A stretch of 64,000 bases of DNA from Psychrobacter frigidicola (GCF_007997305.1 NZ_VORZ01000001.1:806001-870000); one strand, 5' to 3'; counted from the first letter of the stretch, positions 16,834-26,855 are shown. Made by a program: numbers and translations. Notes: generated from the sequence alone by a model not told the origin.

Positions 16834-18303
16834 ATGTCATCATCACTAGTGCTGCGCGCAGCCTGTCTCTTAGCGTTTGCCACGACTGTTGCTGCTTGTC
16901 AGACCAGTCCTGCTGAGCAAAAAGTAGCAAAACCTCTGCCATCTTTAACAGAAGCTTATAAAACAACAACTGATAAGTCATCAGAACTGGCAATAGATTT
17001 GTCAGGTCGCCATGAATATCAACTGGATAATGGTCTAAAAATTATCGTTAAAGAAGACCACCGCGCACCGGTAGTGATGACCCAAATTTGGTATCGGGTA
17101 GGCTCAACGGACGAACCGCTTGATAAAGGTGGTATCTCACACCTGCTTGAGCACATGATGTTTAAGGGTACGTCTAACGTCTCAAGTGCAGACTTTGAGC
17201 GCTTGATTGCGAAGTTCGGCGGGGTCAATAATGCCTTTACCAGCTACGACTACACTGGCTATTACGAGCTGTTCCCAGCCAATCGCTTGCCATTAGCGCT
17301 GGAGTTAGAAGCAGACCGGATGAAAAACTTACGATTTGATGCCAAAGAGTTTGCTAAAGAGCATCAAGTCGTCATGGAGGAACGCCGTCAACGTACCGAT
17401 GACAACCCACTGGCCAAGGCTTATGAGTCGTTTCGTTTGCTAGCCCTACCTGATAGCCCCAAAGGTGAATCGGTCATCGGGCCAATGACCGAGCTTGAGT
17501 CTATTACCCTGCCGGAATTAAAAGACTGGTATAACACTTGGTATGCGCCTAATAATGCCACTTTAGTCATCGTCGGCGACGTTGAGCCGCAAGACATCTT
17601 AGCGCAAGTAAAACGCTACTTTGGCAAATTGCCGACTAGCAAACTGCCTACCCGTCCTGCCGTCCGTCAACAAGGTTTTCGTGGTTATAAACAAGTTAGC
17701 TCCGAGCAAGCCGTAGAAGTGCCGGTATTATTGATGGGTTATAACGTGCCTAGTCTATTAACGTCCCCAAAGAACGATGAAAAACAAGCTTACGCCTTAT
17801 CATTAGCACAAGATGTATTAGATGGCGGCCTGTCTGCCCGTCTAGAAAAAAGGTTGATTCGTGAACAAGGTTTATTAACCACCGTCGGCACCTCTTATGA
17901 CTTATTAGATCGCGGCGATGGGCTGTTTTTAATTCAAGCGACACCGCGTGAGGGCGTAAGCTTAGAGCAAGCACAACAAGCTATCATTACTGAAATTGAT
18001 AAGCTTGCTACTGACCCGATTGCCGCTGATGAAATCAGTCGTGCCAAGACCAATACCGTCACCAGTCTCATCTATGCGCAAGACAGCATGGAGGGACAAG
18101 CGCAAATGATTGGCTCGCTACAATCTATCGGTCTTGATGATAGGTTACTTGCGACCTTACCTGCCAAACTTGACAGCGTGACCGTTACTGACATAAAAGC
18201 TGCTAGCAAAAAATATCTGGTTAAAGATAATTTAACGGTCATGTATATCGTACCGCCTGCAGATAAAACGAATAAAACTAAAGCGCCGAAGCAGAATAAA
18301 TAA
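16834..18303 (+). CDS. M16 family zinc metallopeptidase (active subunit)
   Basis: The 489-residue protein has an N-terminal signal with a lipobox-like VAAC. The inverted zinc motif HxxEH (GGISHLLEHMMFKGT) lies near residue 107 and the third ligand Glu sits in LELEADRMKNL. The second M16 domain with the RxxxY-type region (RLEKRLIREQGLLTTVGTSYD) is also present. It is the catalytic half of a periplasmic pitrilysin-like pair; the next gene codes for the non-catalytic half. In Gram-negatives these pairs degrade peptides in the periplasm. Substrate unknown. Confidence 0.93.
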   Translation: MSSSLVLRAACLLAFATTVAACQTSPAEQKVAKPLPSLTEAYKTTTDKSSELAIDLSGRHEYQLDNGLKIIVKEDHRAPVVMTQIWYRVGSTDEPLDKGGISHLLEHMMFKGTSNVSSADFERLIAKFGGVNNAFTSYDYTGYYELFPANRLPLALELEADRMKNLRFDAKEFAKEHQVVMEERRQRTDDNPLAKAYESFRLLALPDSPKGESVIGPMTELESITLPELKDWYNTWYAPNNATLVIVGDVEPQDILAQVKRYFGKLPTSKLPTRPAVRQQGFRGYKQVSSEQAVEVPVLLMGYNVPSLLTSPKNDEKQAYALSLAQDVLDGGLSARLEKRLIREQGLLTTVGTSYDLLDRGDGLFLIQATPREGVSLEQAQQAIITEIDKLATDPIAADEISRAKTNTVTSLIYAQDSMEGQAQMIGSLQSIGLDDRLLATLPAKLDSVTVTDIKAASKKYLVKDNLTVMYIVPPADKTNKTKAPKQNK

Positions 18304-18381
18304 AAAAAAGCATGAGTTAAATACTTTATCTAGTTGGCACTTAACGATTTTATTAAGTAACCCTTTATTAAGAAGACCATC

Positions 18382-19983
18382 ATGACGCATAAGATTTCTA
18401 TACCAAATTTAGCAATCACCTCTACACACTCAGCTGTCAGCACAACAAAGTTAACACAATCTACCAAGCCTAAATCGATACGGCTATTATATTTAAGCGT
18501 GAGTATGGCTATTGGATTGACCACAGGATTAGTAACATTGACTGTTCCTGCTTACGCCGATGCCGGCATGTCGGAAAACCGTGCGTCGGCAGCCAGCATT
18601 GATGCCAATGCACCCATCAAAGCGCTCTCGACACTGCGCAGCCTTGATAACGTCAAGCCCTTACAAGTCACCGTACCAAATATCCAACATTTTGAAACCA
18701 AATCTGGGGTACCGGTATCGTTTGTACGGGCTGAAGCTTTGCCTATTGTCGATATTGACTTACGCTTCAATGCGGGCAGTGCGCGCGATGGCGATATACG
18801 TGCGAATGGTTTTGGCATTGCTAATATGACAGCGACCATGCTTACCCAAGGCACTAAAAAACTAGATGAAGATAACTTTACCCGAGCGGTTGAAACTTTA
18901 GGTATTAATTTAAATAGCAATGTTTATAAAGATATGTTTATCATATCACTGCGTAGTTTATCTGATGATGAGCATCTATTACCCGCTGTTGATTTGATGA
19001 CCCAAATGCTTATCGAACCAAGCTTTGACACCCAAATTTTAGCGCGTAATAAAGCACGGTTATTAGTGGGATTGCAGCAGCAAAAACAAGACCCTGGTAG
19101 CCTTGCAAGCTTAGCTTTTAGTAAAGCCTTATATGGTAGCCACCCTTACGCCCATCCTTCTTCTGGTACCCTTGAGACCGTACCTAGTATTGAGCAAAAA
19201 GACCTAACAAATTTCCAAAAACGCTATTTAGTGACCGCTAATGCTTCGCTGGCAATGACGGGTAACTTAACGCTTACTCAAGCAAAAAAACTGGCAGATA
19301 ACCTTACCGCTGATTTAGCAATCGGCAAAGCGGCGGCTGTGCTACCAGAGCCGAAAGCGCTAACTAAAGGAGAGCATATTCATATCCCCTTCCCCAGCAC
19401 CCAAACTACCGTATTAATGGGACAACTCGGTGAGAAGCGTGCCACTGATCCAAAAGCCCAACAGCAGCAAACTAACTTTGCAGTCGGTAATGATGTATTA
19501 GCGGGCGGTGACTTTAATGCGCGGTTAATGACTGAGATTCGCCAGAATCTTGGCTACACCTATGGTATTTCTGGCTCTATGAGTCCGATGCTAGCGCGTG
19601 GCCCTTATCAAATTGGTTTTGCGACCCGTAATGACAAAGCACGTGCAGCAATTGATGCTAGCGTGACAGTAATAGAGAATACTTTGGATAAAGGAATCAC
19701 TAACGCTGAGATGCAATTAACGACGGATAATTTAAAGAATAGTTTCCCGATGGGGTTTGCCAGTAATGCAGGAATTAATGGTCTACTAGGCATGATGAAT
19801 TTCTATCAATTGCCTGACAGTTATCTTGCCGATTATATGAGCCGTATCGATAACGTGAATCTTGCATCAGTCAATCAAACCTTGCGTGATACCTTACAGC
19901 CAGATAATTTTTTGATCGTGACCGTAGGACAGGACAATCCATGGGATAACAAAACGGTTAAGCCTAAAAAAAGCAGCCGCTAG
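18382..19983 (+). CDS. M16 family peptidase-like protein (non-catalytic subunit)
   Basis: The 533-residue protein has a long signal region (hydrophobic residues 35-57 ending AYADA). The M16 fold is recognisable from FNAGSARDGDIRANGFGIANMTATMLTQGTK, in which the HxxEH zinc site is absent. The C-terminal Arg/Tyr pair is present (RLMTEIRQNLGYTYGISG). This fits the classic two-gene layout in which one subunit supplies zinc and the other the substrate-binding R/Y pair. It lies 78 bases after the active subunit gene, probably in one operon. Confidence 0.9.
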   Translation: MTHKISIPNLAITSTHSAVSTTKLTQSTKPKSIRLLYLSVSMAIGLTTGLVTLTVPAYADAGMSENRASAASIDANAPIKALSTLRSLDNVKPLQVTVPNIQHFETKSGVPVSFVRAEALPIVDIDLRFNAGSARDGDIRANGFGIANMTATMLTQGTKKLDEDNFTRAVETLGINLNSNVYKDMFIISLRSLSDDEHLLPAVDLMTQMLIEPSFDTQILARNKARLLVGLQQQKQDPGSLASLAFSKALYGSHPYAHPSSGTLETVPSIEQKDLTNFQKRYLVTANASLAMTGNLTLTQAKKLADNLTADLAIGKAAAVLPEPKALTKGEHIHIPFPSTQTTVLMGQLGEKRATDPKAQQQQTNFAVGNDVLAGGDFNARLMTEIRQNLGYTYGISGSMSPMLARGPYQIGFATRNDKARAAIDASVTVIENTLDKGITNAEMQLTTDNLKNSFPMGFASNAGINGLLGMMNFYQLPDSYLADYMSRIDNVNLASVNQTLRDTLQPDNFLIVTVGQDNPWDNKTVKPKKSSR

Positions 19984-20032
19984 TCTTTATAGAATACTTG
20001 AAAATTAAGATATTAAAGAACAACGGCTTGGA

Positions 20033-20063
20033 CATGTAGTACTTGAAAATTAAGTGCTACATG
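20033..20063 (+). terminator. Hairpin after the M16 pair
   Basis: CATGTAGTACTT pairs with AAGTGCTACATG (one G-T pair) around a 7-base loop. Only a weak T-run follows. The left arm and part of the loop belong to a 15-base direct repeat (TACTTGAAAATTAAG at 19995 and 20040). It is probably the operon end. Confidence 0.5.
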
Positions 20064-20071
20064 ATAAGAAT

Positions 20072-20629
20072 TTAATCACTGATGCTAATAGCAACATCAT
20101 AATTTAGCCGTTCAGGCCTATAGGTTGCCCCATTATAAGACAGGCGAATCACATGCTTATCATAAGAGGTAACCGGATACTGACCATCAGCGAAATTATG
20201 CAAAATAGGCACAATCAATAGCGCCTCAATTTGATCATTGTTGACGCTGACTGTAATACGCTGACCAGCATGCGGATATAAGAAATAGTCACAATGCTCA
20301 TCAACCATAACTTCTGCGGTGCGCTCAATGGTATTTTCATGCCTATTCTTTTGGATCAACTTTGGACAAACATCTGCACGTTTAGCGGCCAACCGCGCAT
20401 ATGAATTCTTGATATTTTCCTCAATGTTAGCAATATTTTGTTGTTTTAGTGCAGCTTTTGCGTCGGCTACGCCTTCGATAGGCTCTTTTGGGCTGCATGC
20501 ATTCATGAGCAACAGCGTTGAAGCAGCAGCTGTAAAGAGAAGTATGTAGGCCTTATTTAAGGTAATCACTACGTATTGATTGACATGAAAATACTGCGTC
20601 TTTGTTATTATTGACCACAAATTTTTCAT
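20072..20629 (-). CDS. Predicted lipoprotein of unknown function
   Basis: The 185-residue protein has a hydrophobic segment ending in LLLMNACSPKEP, a good lipobox with Cys about 45 residues from the start. The mature part begins with an Ala/Lys-rich helix (AKAALKQQNIANIEENIKNSYARLAAKRADVCPK) and then a beta-rich C-terminal region with two Cys. No family was recognised. The start is uncertain: ATG 20629 with GTGAG ahead, or an internal GTG nearer the signal peptide. It is convergent with the M16 operon. Confidence 0.65.
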   Translation of the reverse strand: MKNLWSIITKTQYFHVNQYVVITLNKAYILLFTAAASTLLLMNACSPKEPIEGVADAKAALKQQNIANIEENIKNSYARLAAKRADVCPKLIQKNRHENTIERTAEVMVDEHCDYFLYPHAGQRITVSVNNDQIEALLIVPILHNFADGQYPVTSYDKHVIRLSYNGATYRPERLNYDVAISISD

Positions 20630-20927
20630 AAATCTCACTTATACCCATTCATCGCCTTTTTGCCCCTTCTTAAAGTTGAGCGCATTTTTGGAGTGATAGC
20701 GTTGAAATGATTGTCAGTTATAAGAATGAACATTAATTTGTGGCTATTAAACCATACTTCTTGAAAAGTTAGACATATTTTTATGACCTATGCGTCTATT
20801 GGTCTGCGATTTCGACCGTTTATCGGTATCATAGATGATGTAATAGTTTGCTTTCTATGAGTTTTTAGTCAACTATAATTGCTTTATTGAGTGGTTTTTA
20901 TTGATATAGTTTACTTAAGATATTCAG

Positions 20928-21977
20928 TTAAGAACGACATGATGAGCTGCTACTGGCATTATTAAAGCCCCATTTACGAAACCCTTGGGTGTCTAAATGA
21001 ATTGCTCCGGTTGCATAAAGTCCAAGCCCAAAGTCATAAGTTCCTCCTTGATACTGCCAAAACTGGCACAAGCCGTCTTGCATATTATTGAGCCGCCACT
21101 GATTATTCTCATATTCAGGCACCCAAATATCTATCGCGCCGGCAGTCATATGTTTGCTACTACTGGCACCGCCTGCACAGTCATTCAACCCTGGACTACG
21201 ATAGACCGAACGTATCTCAGCACTTGCTGGCAAAATACCTTGGCTTTTCAAGTTAGTATAGAGACGTAAAGTGGGCACAATATTTGACCACAACTCTTGC
21301 GGAGGCAACTGATAGGGCTCGTAGCCACATTTATCCCAGCTACGAGCAGTGGTGAGCAGTTGCTCCATTGGAGGGACGTTTTGAGCGCCCACTTGAGCAC
21401 TTAAATAGCGTTGATAGCTGGCAATCTGTTGAGCCCGGTATCGATTACTGTTCAACCAGCTATTAAAATCCATACTGGACGCGCTACCATAACCGTTATT
21501 ACCTGTGCTGTAGACAGGATCATAAGTAGTATTGTAGATAGTATTATAGGCTGGCGGACTTTTATTAACATTGACACGTTTGCTTTCTTCTATAGACAGC
21601 TTAGCATCAAAATCAAATTCGCGTTGCTTCTGTTGAATAAGTCCTTGCATGCTATCGCTAGTAAATCTATCTCCTCTGACAATAGTAATACCCGTACTGT
21701 TATTTACTATAGGTATCGGGGCGCGATTGACATATGCATTGTTACTATTTGTCCGAACTTGAACACGGCGTTCACTACTGTCACTTAATATAGCGGCATG
21801 AACACTCATACTACTCGTACAGATAATAAGTAAAGTTAGCATCGACTTGACGGAAATAGACGTTAAAAAAGTTAAGACTGTCATATTTTCTGATTTGCTT
21901 TGATAGGCGTATGAATGTTTAATACTATTAAAAGAAGTGTCATCATGTTCATTCGCACAATTATTTAGTTTGTTCAT
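20928..21977 (-). CDS. Exported M15-type (D-Ala-D-Ala carboxypeptidase-like) peptidase
   Basis: The 349-residue protein has an N-terminal hydrophobic signal near residues 42-61 (ending SVHA), so an internal start at MTVLTFL (about residue 32) is possible. The C-terminal third carries M15A-like zinc motifs: RSVYRSPGLNDCAGGASSSKHMTAGAIDIWVP (SxHxxGxAxD) and AIHLDTQG. Such enzymes trim peptidoglycan stem peptides. The middle is Asn/Ser/Tyr-rich and lacks a known domain. It is divergent from rodA, another cell-wall gene. Confidence 0.82.
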   Translation of the reverse strand: MNKLNNCANEHDDTSFNSIKHSYAYQSKSENMTVLTFLTSISVKSMLTLLIICTSSMSVHAAILSDSSERRVQVRTNSNNAYVNRAPIPIVNNSTGITIVRGDRFTSDSMQGLIQQKQREFDFDAKLSIEESKRVNVNKSPPAYNTIYNTTYDPVYSTGNNGYGSASSMDFNSWLNSNRYRAQQIASYQRYLSAQVGAQNVPPMEQLLTTARSWDKCGYEPYQLPPQELWSNIVPTLRLYTNLKSQGILPASAEIRSVYRSPGLNDCAGGASSSKHMTAGAIDIWVPEYENNQWRLNNMQDGLCQFWQYQGGTYDFGLGLYATGAIHLDTQGFRKWGFNNASSSSSCRS

Positions 21978-22163
21978 TTCTGGTAATTACCACTAAAAAC
22001 ATTTTAACGATACTATCAAATTTCTGCTAGGCTAGCTAAACTATCGCACCTCATTCAGTGCTTAGGCGTTTGTTGTTAACACTTATCCTCATAGGTTTTT
22101 ATAATCACGTGACTTAATTGCTATTATGTTACTTTATCTCATTTGGCTCTAAAGACAAGTTGT

Positions 22164-22218
22164 AAAAGACAGATGATGAGCAATAGAGTAAACCTTAGTT
22201 TTATTGTCTGTCTTTTTT
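22164..22218 (+). promoter_or_regulatory. Terminator-like hairpin in the rodA leader region
   Basis: AAAAGACAGA (22164-22173) pairs with TCTGTCTTTT (22207-22216) across a 33-base loop, and the right arm runs into seven T. It lies about 45 bases before the rodA start codon in a divergent region, so it is not the end of a known gene. An attenuator or the end of a short transcript are both possible. Confidence 0.4.
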
Positions 22219-22263
22219 TATCTATTCTTCCTTTATAATCACTTTTATAGTCAAATTTAGCCT

Positions 22264-23406
22264 ATGTCTTCGAGCTCACAGTATCGCTTTTCACGCCAAA
22301 GCCAACATTCCAGTCAACGTTATGACCCTACGCTATGGCAGCGTATTCATATCGATCCGTGGTTAACCCTACTACTGCTGACCATTTGCTGTATTGGTTT
22401 GACTATTTTATATAGCGCTTCAGGTCAAGACAGCGATATGATCATCCGTCAGCTGATAAGTTATGGGATTGCATTGGTGGTGATGGTTGTAATGGCGCAA
22501 ATACCGCCTAGCATTTATCGTGCCTTTACACCTATATTATACATTTTAGGGTTGGTACTACTCGTACTGGTGGGAGTCATCGGTGAGGTGCGGATGGGAG
22601 CCCAACGCTGGATTGATTTGCCTGGATTTGGCAGTGTACAGCCATCAGAGTTTATGAAACTTATTATGCCGATGATGTGTGCCTGGTTTTTGTCTAAGCG
22701 CAACTTGCCACCGTCACTGTCCAGCATTACAGTCACGTTAGGTCTGATTATTGTGCCCGTATTACTAATTGCTAAAGAGCCTGACCTTGGTACCTCTCTA
22801 TTGGTAGCAGCGAGTGGCCTATTTGTACTGTTTTTGGCAGGATTGTCGTGGTGGATGATTGTAAGCACGCTAGCGTTATCGATACCCATTGCCGCTTTCA
22901 CATGGTATTTCTTATTACATAACTACCAGCGTATGCGGGTATTAACGTTATTCAATCCTGACGTTGACGCTCAAGGCGCCGGTTGGAATATTATTCAATC
23001 TCAAACAGCTATTGGTGCAGGCGGTCTGACAGGTAAAGGCTATTTAGAGGGTACTCAATCACAGCTAGACTTTCTACCAGAAGGTCATACTGACTTTATT
23101 ATTGCCGCTTTCTCTGAAGAGTTTGGTCTACTAGGTGTGATATTACTGTTGGTTATTTATACCTGCTTATTAAGCCGCTCCCTATATATTGCCTTCACTC
23201 ATCCTGATATCTATAGCCGTCTATTGGCTGGCGCTATTGCTATGTCGTTTTTCATTTACGTGTTTGTCAATGTGGGGATGGTCAGTGGAATTTTGCCAAT
23301 CGTTGGCGTCCCTCTTCCCTTTATCAGTTATGGCGGTACTGCGATTGTCACTTTAATGGCCGGATTTGGCTTACTGATGTCTATTCATACTCATAAACCT
23401 CAATAA
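22264..23406 (+). CDS. rodA: Rod-shape peptidoglycan glycosyltransferase RodA
   Basis: The 380-residue SEDS-family protein has about ten transmembrane helices. Signatures include LYSASGQD, WIDLPGFGSVQPSEFMKL, AKEPDLGTSLLVAASGLFVLFLAGLSW (the DLG region with catalytic Asp), GGLTGKGYLEGTQSQLDFLPEGHTDFIIAAFSEEFG and PLPFISYGGTA near the C-terminus. RodA polymerises glycan strands with PBP2 during elongation. RodA rather than FtsW is chosen from QLDFLPEGHTDFI. No mrdA (PBP2) is adjacent. The ATG is clear although the ribosome site is poor. Confidence 0.94.
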   Translation: MSSSSQYRFSRQSQHSSQRYDPTLWQRIHIDPWLTLLLLTICCIGLTILYSASGQDSDMIIRQLISYGIALVVMVVMAQIPPSIYRAFTPILYILGLVLLVLVGVIGEVRMGAQRWIDLPGFGSVQPSEFMKLIMPMMCAWFLSKRNLPPSLSSITVTLGLIIVPVLLIAKEPDLGTSLLVAASGLFVLFLAGLSWWMIVSTLALSIPIAAFTWYFLLHNYQRMRVLTLFNPDVDAQGAGWNIIQSQTAIGAGGLTGKGYLEGTQSQLDFLPEGHTDFIIAAFSEEFGLLGVILLLVIYTCLLSRSLYIAFTHPDIYSRLLAGAIAMSFFIYVFVNVGMVSGILPIVGVPLPFISYGGTAIVTLMAGFGLLMSIHTHKPQ

Positions 23407-24371
23407 TCTATATGTGATATTAATAACTTTTTGACTTTAAAAAACCTATTATGTAATTACGTATAGTTTTTCGTTTAGATAAAAACAGCCAATTGTAAAA
23501 CTGAATTTTATTGCAATATTAATTGTATCCAAGTCTTGAAATAAGTAAAACCCACACACAGATAAAACAACTCAAAATAAAAAAGCTTATAAAACCTCTT
23601 ATTTATTTAAAATAAATGGATATAAACCGTACTATCTCTGACTCTATCAGGTCACTAGATATAAAATAGTTATAAATATAATAGACTTTATTAGGCTAAT
23701 AAATAACTTATCAAACCTTATGATTGCTAGCCCATTATTAAATATATCTTAATAATAATATATATATTTTTGATTTTTTTTTGCTGCAAATCTTACTAAT
23801 GTTACTATATTATGTCAGATATTTACGAATTCGTATGCTCTTAAACTTTGTATTATTCATATTTTCTAACCAATTTTAAAGCTTGTTTTTTACAAAAAAT
23901 TGCGTTACTCTCTTTTTAATGCATTTTTGATACACAATCCGTACACAGCTACTAATAAAATTAGCATTTGATTATATTTGAGTTATAGCTTAGTAGTATA
24001 GTGAGCAACTATATTTTCAAAGATAGTACTTAGTTAACGTTTTACGAACAAAGCACTACACTATGCTTATATGACTATACTTATCTGGTTACTCAATAAA
24101 TAAGCTTAAAGAAACATTATTAACTGCTACGGAAATATATTATAAGTTGTAGCGATTTTTATTCCTGTCTACAAATTCATCATAATGAAATAAAAAATTA
24201 TTCATACCTTAAAACCTATTAAAGCTTCTTTTTATGTTGCTTACTGTTTATCTAACAAAGTAAGATTGAAAGCTTTAGAGTCTGTAATGTTGTTAGAGTG
24301 GTCTAATAACATTATGCTCAATCTGTAATTTTTTAAGATTAGGTTTTAAGGTATAAGTTATAGAGGTATTT
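23407..24371. other. 965-base AT-rich intergenic region before rlpA
   Basis: No open frame of useful length and no RNA gene were recognised. The DNA is distinctly richer in A/T than its neighbours, with runs such as ATATATATTTTT near 23760. The right end holds nested inverted repeats (24204-24354) just ahead of rlpA. Such a long empty stretch is unusual in this compact window. Confidence 0.55.
24204..24354 (+). promoter_or_regulatory. Long-range stem in the rlpA upstream region
   Basis: ATACCTTAAAACCTA (24204-24218) and TAGGTTTTAAGGTAT (24340-24354) are exact reverse complements 121 bases apart. A local hairpin AATGTTGTTAGA / TCTAATAACATT (24286-24313, one G-T pair, GTGG loop) lies between them. 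The right arm ends 17 bases before the rlpA ATG, next to the ribosome site (AGAGG). If transcribed, it could close a multi-branch leader. Confidence 0.5.
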
Positions 24372-24992
24372 ATGAACAAGCGTTTATCTGGTCTACTTAC
24401 AATGTCAATGTGTTTGTTTGCAGGCTCTACAATAGCCACTAGCGCACAAGCAGCTGCTGCAAAAACTAATTTTGCGCCTTTGTCTCAAGAGAACGCCTCC
24501 CATATTGACCGTGTGCTCGGCGAGCTCACTCGTCAACATGATAACGCCCCAAGCTTAGTTAAGTCTGCGCGGCAGCCAACGTCTTTGGCGCTTAGCAGCT
24601 CATTACTTGCCAGTAATACCAGCCAATTGTCTAACGACGATGATGTACTAGAGCGCTTAACTGCGGTGGCCTCTAACTCTGTCAGCAAATTTAAACAGAC
24701 GGGTCTCGCTTCTTGGTACGGTCGTCAGTTCCACGGTCGTAAAACTGCCAGTGGTGATACCTTTGATATGAACGGTTTGACTGCTGCGCATCGTTCACTA
24801 CCTTTGAACTGCTATGTTAGAGTGACTAATAATACCAATGGCAAAAGTGTCGTTGTAAAGGTGAATGATCGTGGTCCTTTCTCAGGTAATCGGGTATTAG
24901 ATTTATCTTATGGTGCTGCTAAAAGACTAGACATTACTAATAAAGGTGTGGGTAAAGTCTCTATTGAGCGCGTTGCAGGGCCGCAGTCGTAA
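24372..24992 (+). CDS. rlpA: RlpA-family septal ring lytic transglycosylase-like protein
   Basis: The 206-residue exported protein has an N-terminal signal peptide (to about residue 27, TSAQAAAA). The C-terminal double-psi beta-barrel carries TGLASWYGRQFHGRKTASGD, FDMNGLTAAHRSLP and VVKVNDRGPFSGNRVLDLSYGAAKRL, the RlpA core. RlpA cleaves denuded glycan at the septum. The SPOR domain of classical RlpA is absent, so this is the short form. AGAGGT precedes the ATG and a good terminator follows. Confidence 0.9.
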   Translation: MNKRLSGLLTMSMCLFAGSTIATSAQAAAAKTNFAPLSQENASHIDRVLGELTRQHDNAPSLVKSARQPTSLALSSSLLASNTSQLSNDDDVLERLTAVASNSVSKFKQTGLASWYGRQFHGRKTASGDTFDMNGLTAAHRSLPLNCYVRVTNNTNGKSVVVKVNDRGPFSGNRVLDLSYGAAKRLDITNKGVGKVSIERVAGPQS

Positions 24993-25038
24993 AACTTATT
25001 CGACTTAAAAACCTCTTAAAGCCATCAACTAAGAATAT

Positions 25039-25076
25039 AAAAAAGCGCCTTACTAATATTTAGTAAGGCGCTTTTT
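25039..25076. terminator. Bidirectional terminator between rlpA and radA
   Basis: AAGCGCCTTACTA pairs with TAGTAAGGCGCTT around a 5-base loop, with an A-run before and a T-run after. It is placed between the convergent genes. Confidence 0.93.
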
Positions 25077-25109
25077 GTTGCGAATCTTTTTAGTCAGTAT
25101 AACCAACAA

Positions 25110-26552
25110 CTATAATTCAAACGCTTTTTGGATTGCATCATCCAATCGTTCTACGGCAATAATGGTAATACCTTTAAATTGAGCACTATTAGTGGTAGGT
25201 GCATTAGATTTGGGCACAATTGCATGCGTGAATCCATGCTTCATAGCCTCTTTCAAACGCTCTTGACCGTTAGGTACGGGTCGAATCTCTCCTGACAATC
25301 CCACTTCGCCAAATACGGCTAACGAGGATGGGAGGGCCTTTTCTTTAATACTAGAAGCGCAGGCCAATAAAACGGCCAAATCTGAACCTGTCTCAATTAC
25401 TTTTACACCGCCAACGACGTTGACGTAAACGTCCTGACCGCTGGTATGAATACCACCATGACGATGCATGACGGCAAGCAGCATAGATAAACGCTGAAAA
25501 TCAAGCCCGAGTGCCATGCGTCTTGGCTGCCCTTGCGAGTCATCAACTAATGCCTGCACTTCAACCAATAAAGGACGTGTACCTTCGCGGCTGACCATCA
25601 CCACTGACCCTGCTACTGGCTTATCATAGCGGCTTAAAAATATAGCGGATGGATTCGCTACCTCTTTTAGCCCCATATCCGTCATACCAAAAATACCCAG
25701 CTCATTGACCGCGCCAAATCGATTTTTAACTGCCCGAATCATCCGAAAACGCGAATCAGACTGGCCTTCAAAATATAGAACCGTATCAACCATGTGCTCA
25801 AGCACACGTGGCCCTGCTAGCGTACCTTCTTTTGTCACATGACCGACCAAAAATAGCGCAGTTCCTGTTTGCTTAGCATAACGCGTCAAAATAGCCGCTG
25901 ATTCACGAATTTGACTAACGCCACCCGGCGCAGAATTAATAGCATCGGTATAAATGGTTTGAATAGAGTCAATAATAGCGATAGCAGGCTGCTCTTGCGT
26001 CAATGCAGCACAAATGGTCTCAACATTGGTCTCCGCAAGTACTCGCAGACGGTCAGTAGGTAAATCTAAACGTCTAGCACGCATAGCAACCTGCGCAAGC
26101 GACTCTTCACCAGTCACATACAGCGCACTACCAGCTAATGAGTCAGCACGCGCCATATTCGTCGCGGTTTGTAGCAAAATAGTTGATTTACCAATACCAG
26201 GATCACCACCAATTAAAACCACGGAACCGGCAACCAATCCGCCACCTAATACTCGGTCAAACTCACCAATACCAGTTGGCATACGTGCATCTAAAGTTAC
26301 ACTGACCGCGTTGAGCGGCATAACTGCGCTGTGCGTCCCTGAATAGTTTCCTGCTGGCGCGCCGCCACCTGCACTACGCGGTGTGGCTCGACTGGCATGA
26401 GGTTTAGCAGCACTCTTATTATGATGTGGCATACTGACGTTTGGCGCTTCAATTAAACTGTTCCATTCACCACAGTCTGTGCATTGTCCTGCCCACTTAC
26501 CAAAATGAGCGCCACAATGTTGACAGACATAGCTACTTTTATTTTTTGCCAT
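25110..26552 (-). CDS. radA: DNA repair protein RadA
   Basis: The 480-residue protein has an N-terminal C4 zinc finger (CQHCGAHFGKWAGQCTDCGEW), a RecA-like ATPase with Walker A GGDPGIGKST, the RadA-specific KNRFG motif (AVKNRFGAVNELG) and a C-terminal Lon-protease-like domain (PSSLAVFGEVGLSGEIRPV). It drives branch migration of recombination intermediates. A short Ser/Ala/His-rich insert follows the zinc finger. It is monocistronic. Confidence 0.95.
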   Translation of the reverse strand: MAKNKSSYVCQHCGAHFGKWAGQCTDCGEWNSLIEAPNVSMPHHNKSAAKPHASRATPRSAGGGAPAGNYSGTHSAVMPLNAVSVTLDARMPTGIGEFDRVLGGGLVAGSVVLIGGDPGIGKSTILLQTATNMARADSLAGSALYVTGEESLAQVAMRARRLDLPTDRLRVLAETNVETICAALTQEQPAIAIIDSIQTIYTDAINSAPGGVSQIRESAAILTRYAKQTGTALFLVGHVTKEGTLAGPRVLEHMVDTVLYFEGQSDSRFRMIRAVKNRFGAVNELGIFGMTDMGLKEVANPSAIFLSRYDKPVAGSVVMVSREGTRPLLVEVQALVDDSQGQPRRMALGLDFQRLSMLLAVMHRHGGIHTSGQDVYVNVVGGVKVIETGSDLAVLLACASSIKEKALPSSLAVFGEVGLSGEIRPVPNGQERLKEAMKHGFTHAIVPKSNAPTTNSAQFKGITIIAVERLDDAIQKAFEL

Positions 26553-26855
26553 GAAATACGAGCCTTACTCAGGTTATAGATCAAAAAGATTAATGATAAT
26601 TAATACGAAATATTAGCGATAAGGTATTTAGTAATACGAATTTTTTAGACACTTCTACCACTGCCTTATAGACAATAATTGAGCTTGTGATTTGATTTGG
26701 GATTTTGCAATTATGAAAGACGATAACTCACTCTAGCGTATATGTTGAGCTGTGTGCACTGGTGCTAAGCGAGAGATAATAAATTAGCAGTATTAAAGAG
26801 ATAAACATTGTGGAAGTATAGAATAATAGAGTGACGTTAAAAACAGATTAACACT
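26553..26855. other. Intergenic region between lptB and radA
   Basis: About 300 bases; no gene or clear hairpin seen. It presumably carries the radA promoter (minus strand). Confidence 0.4.
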
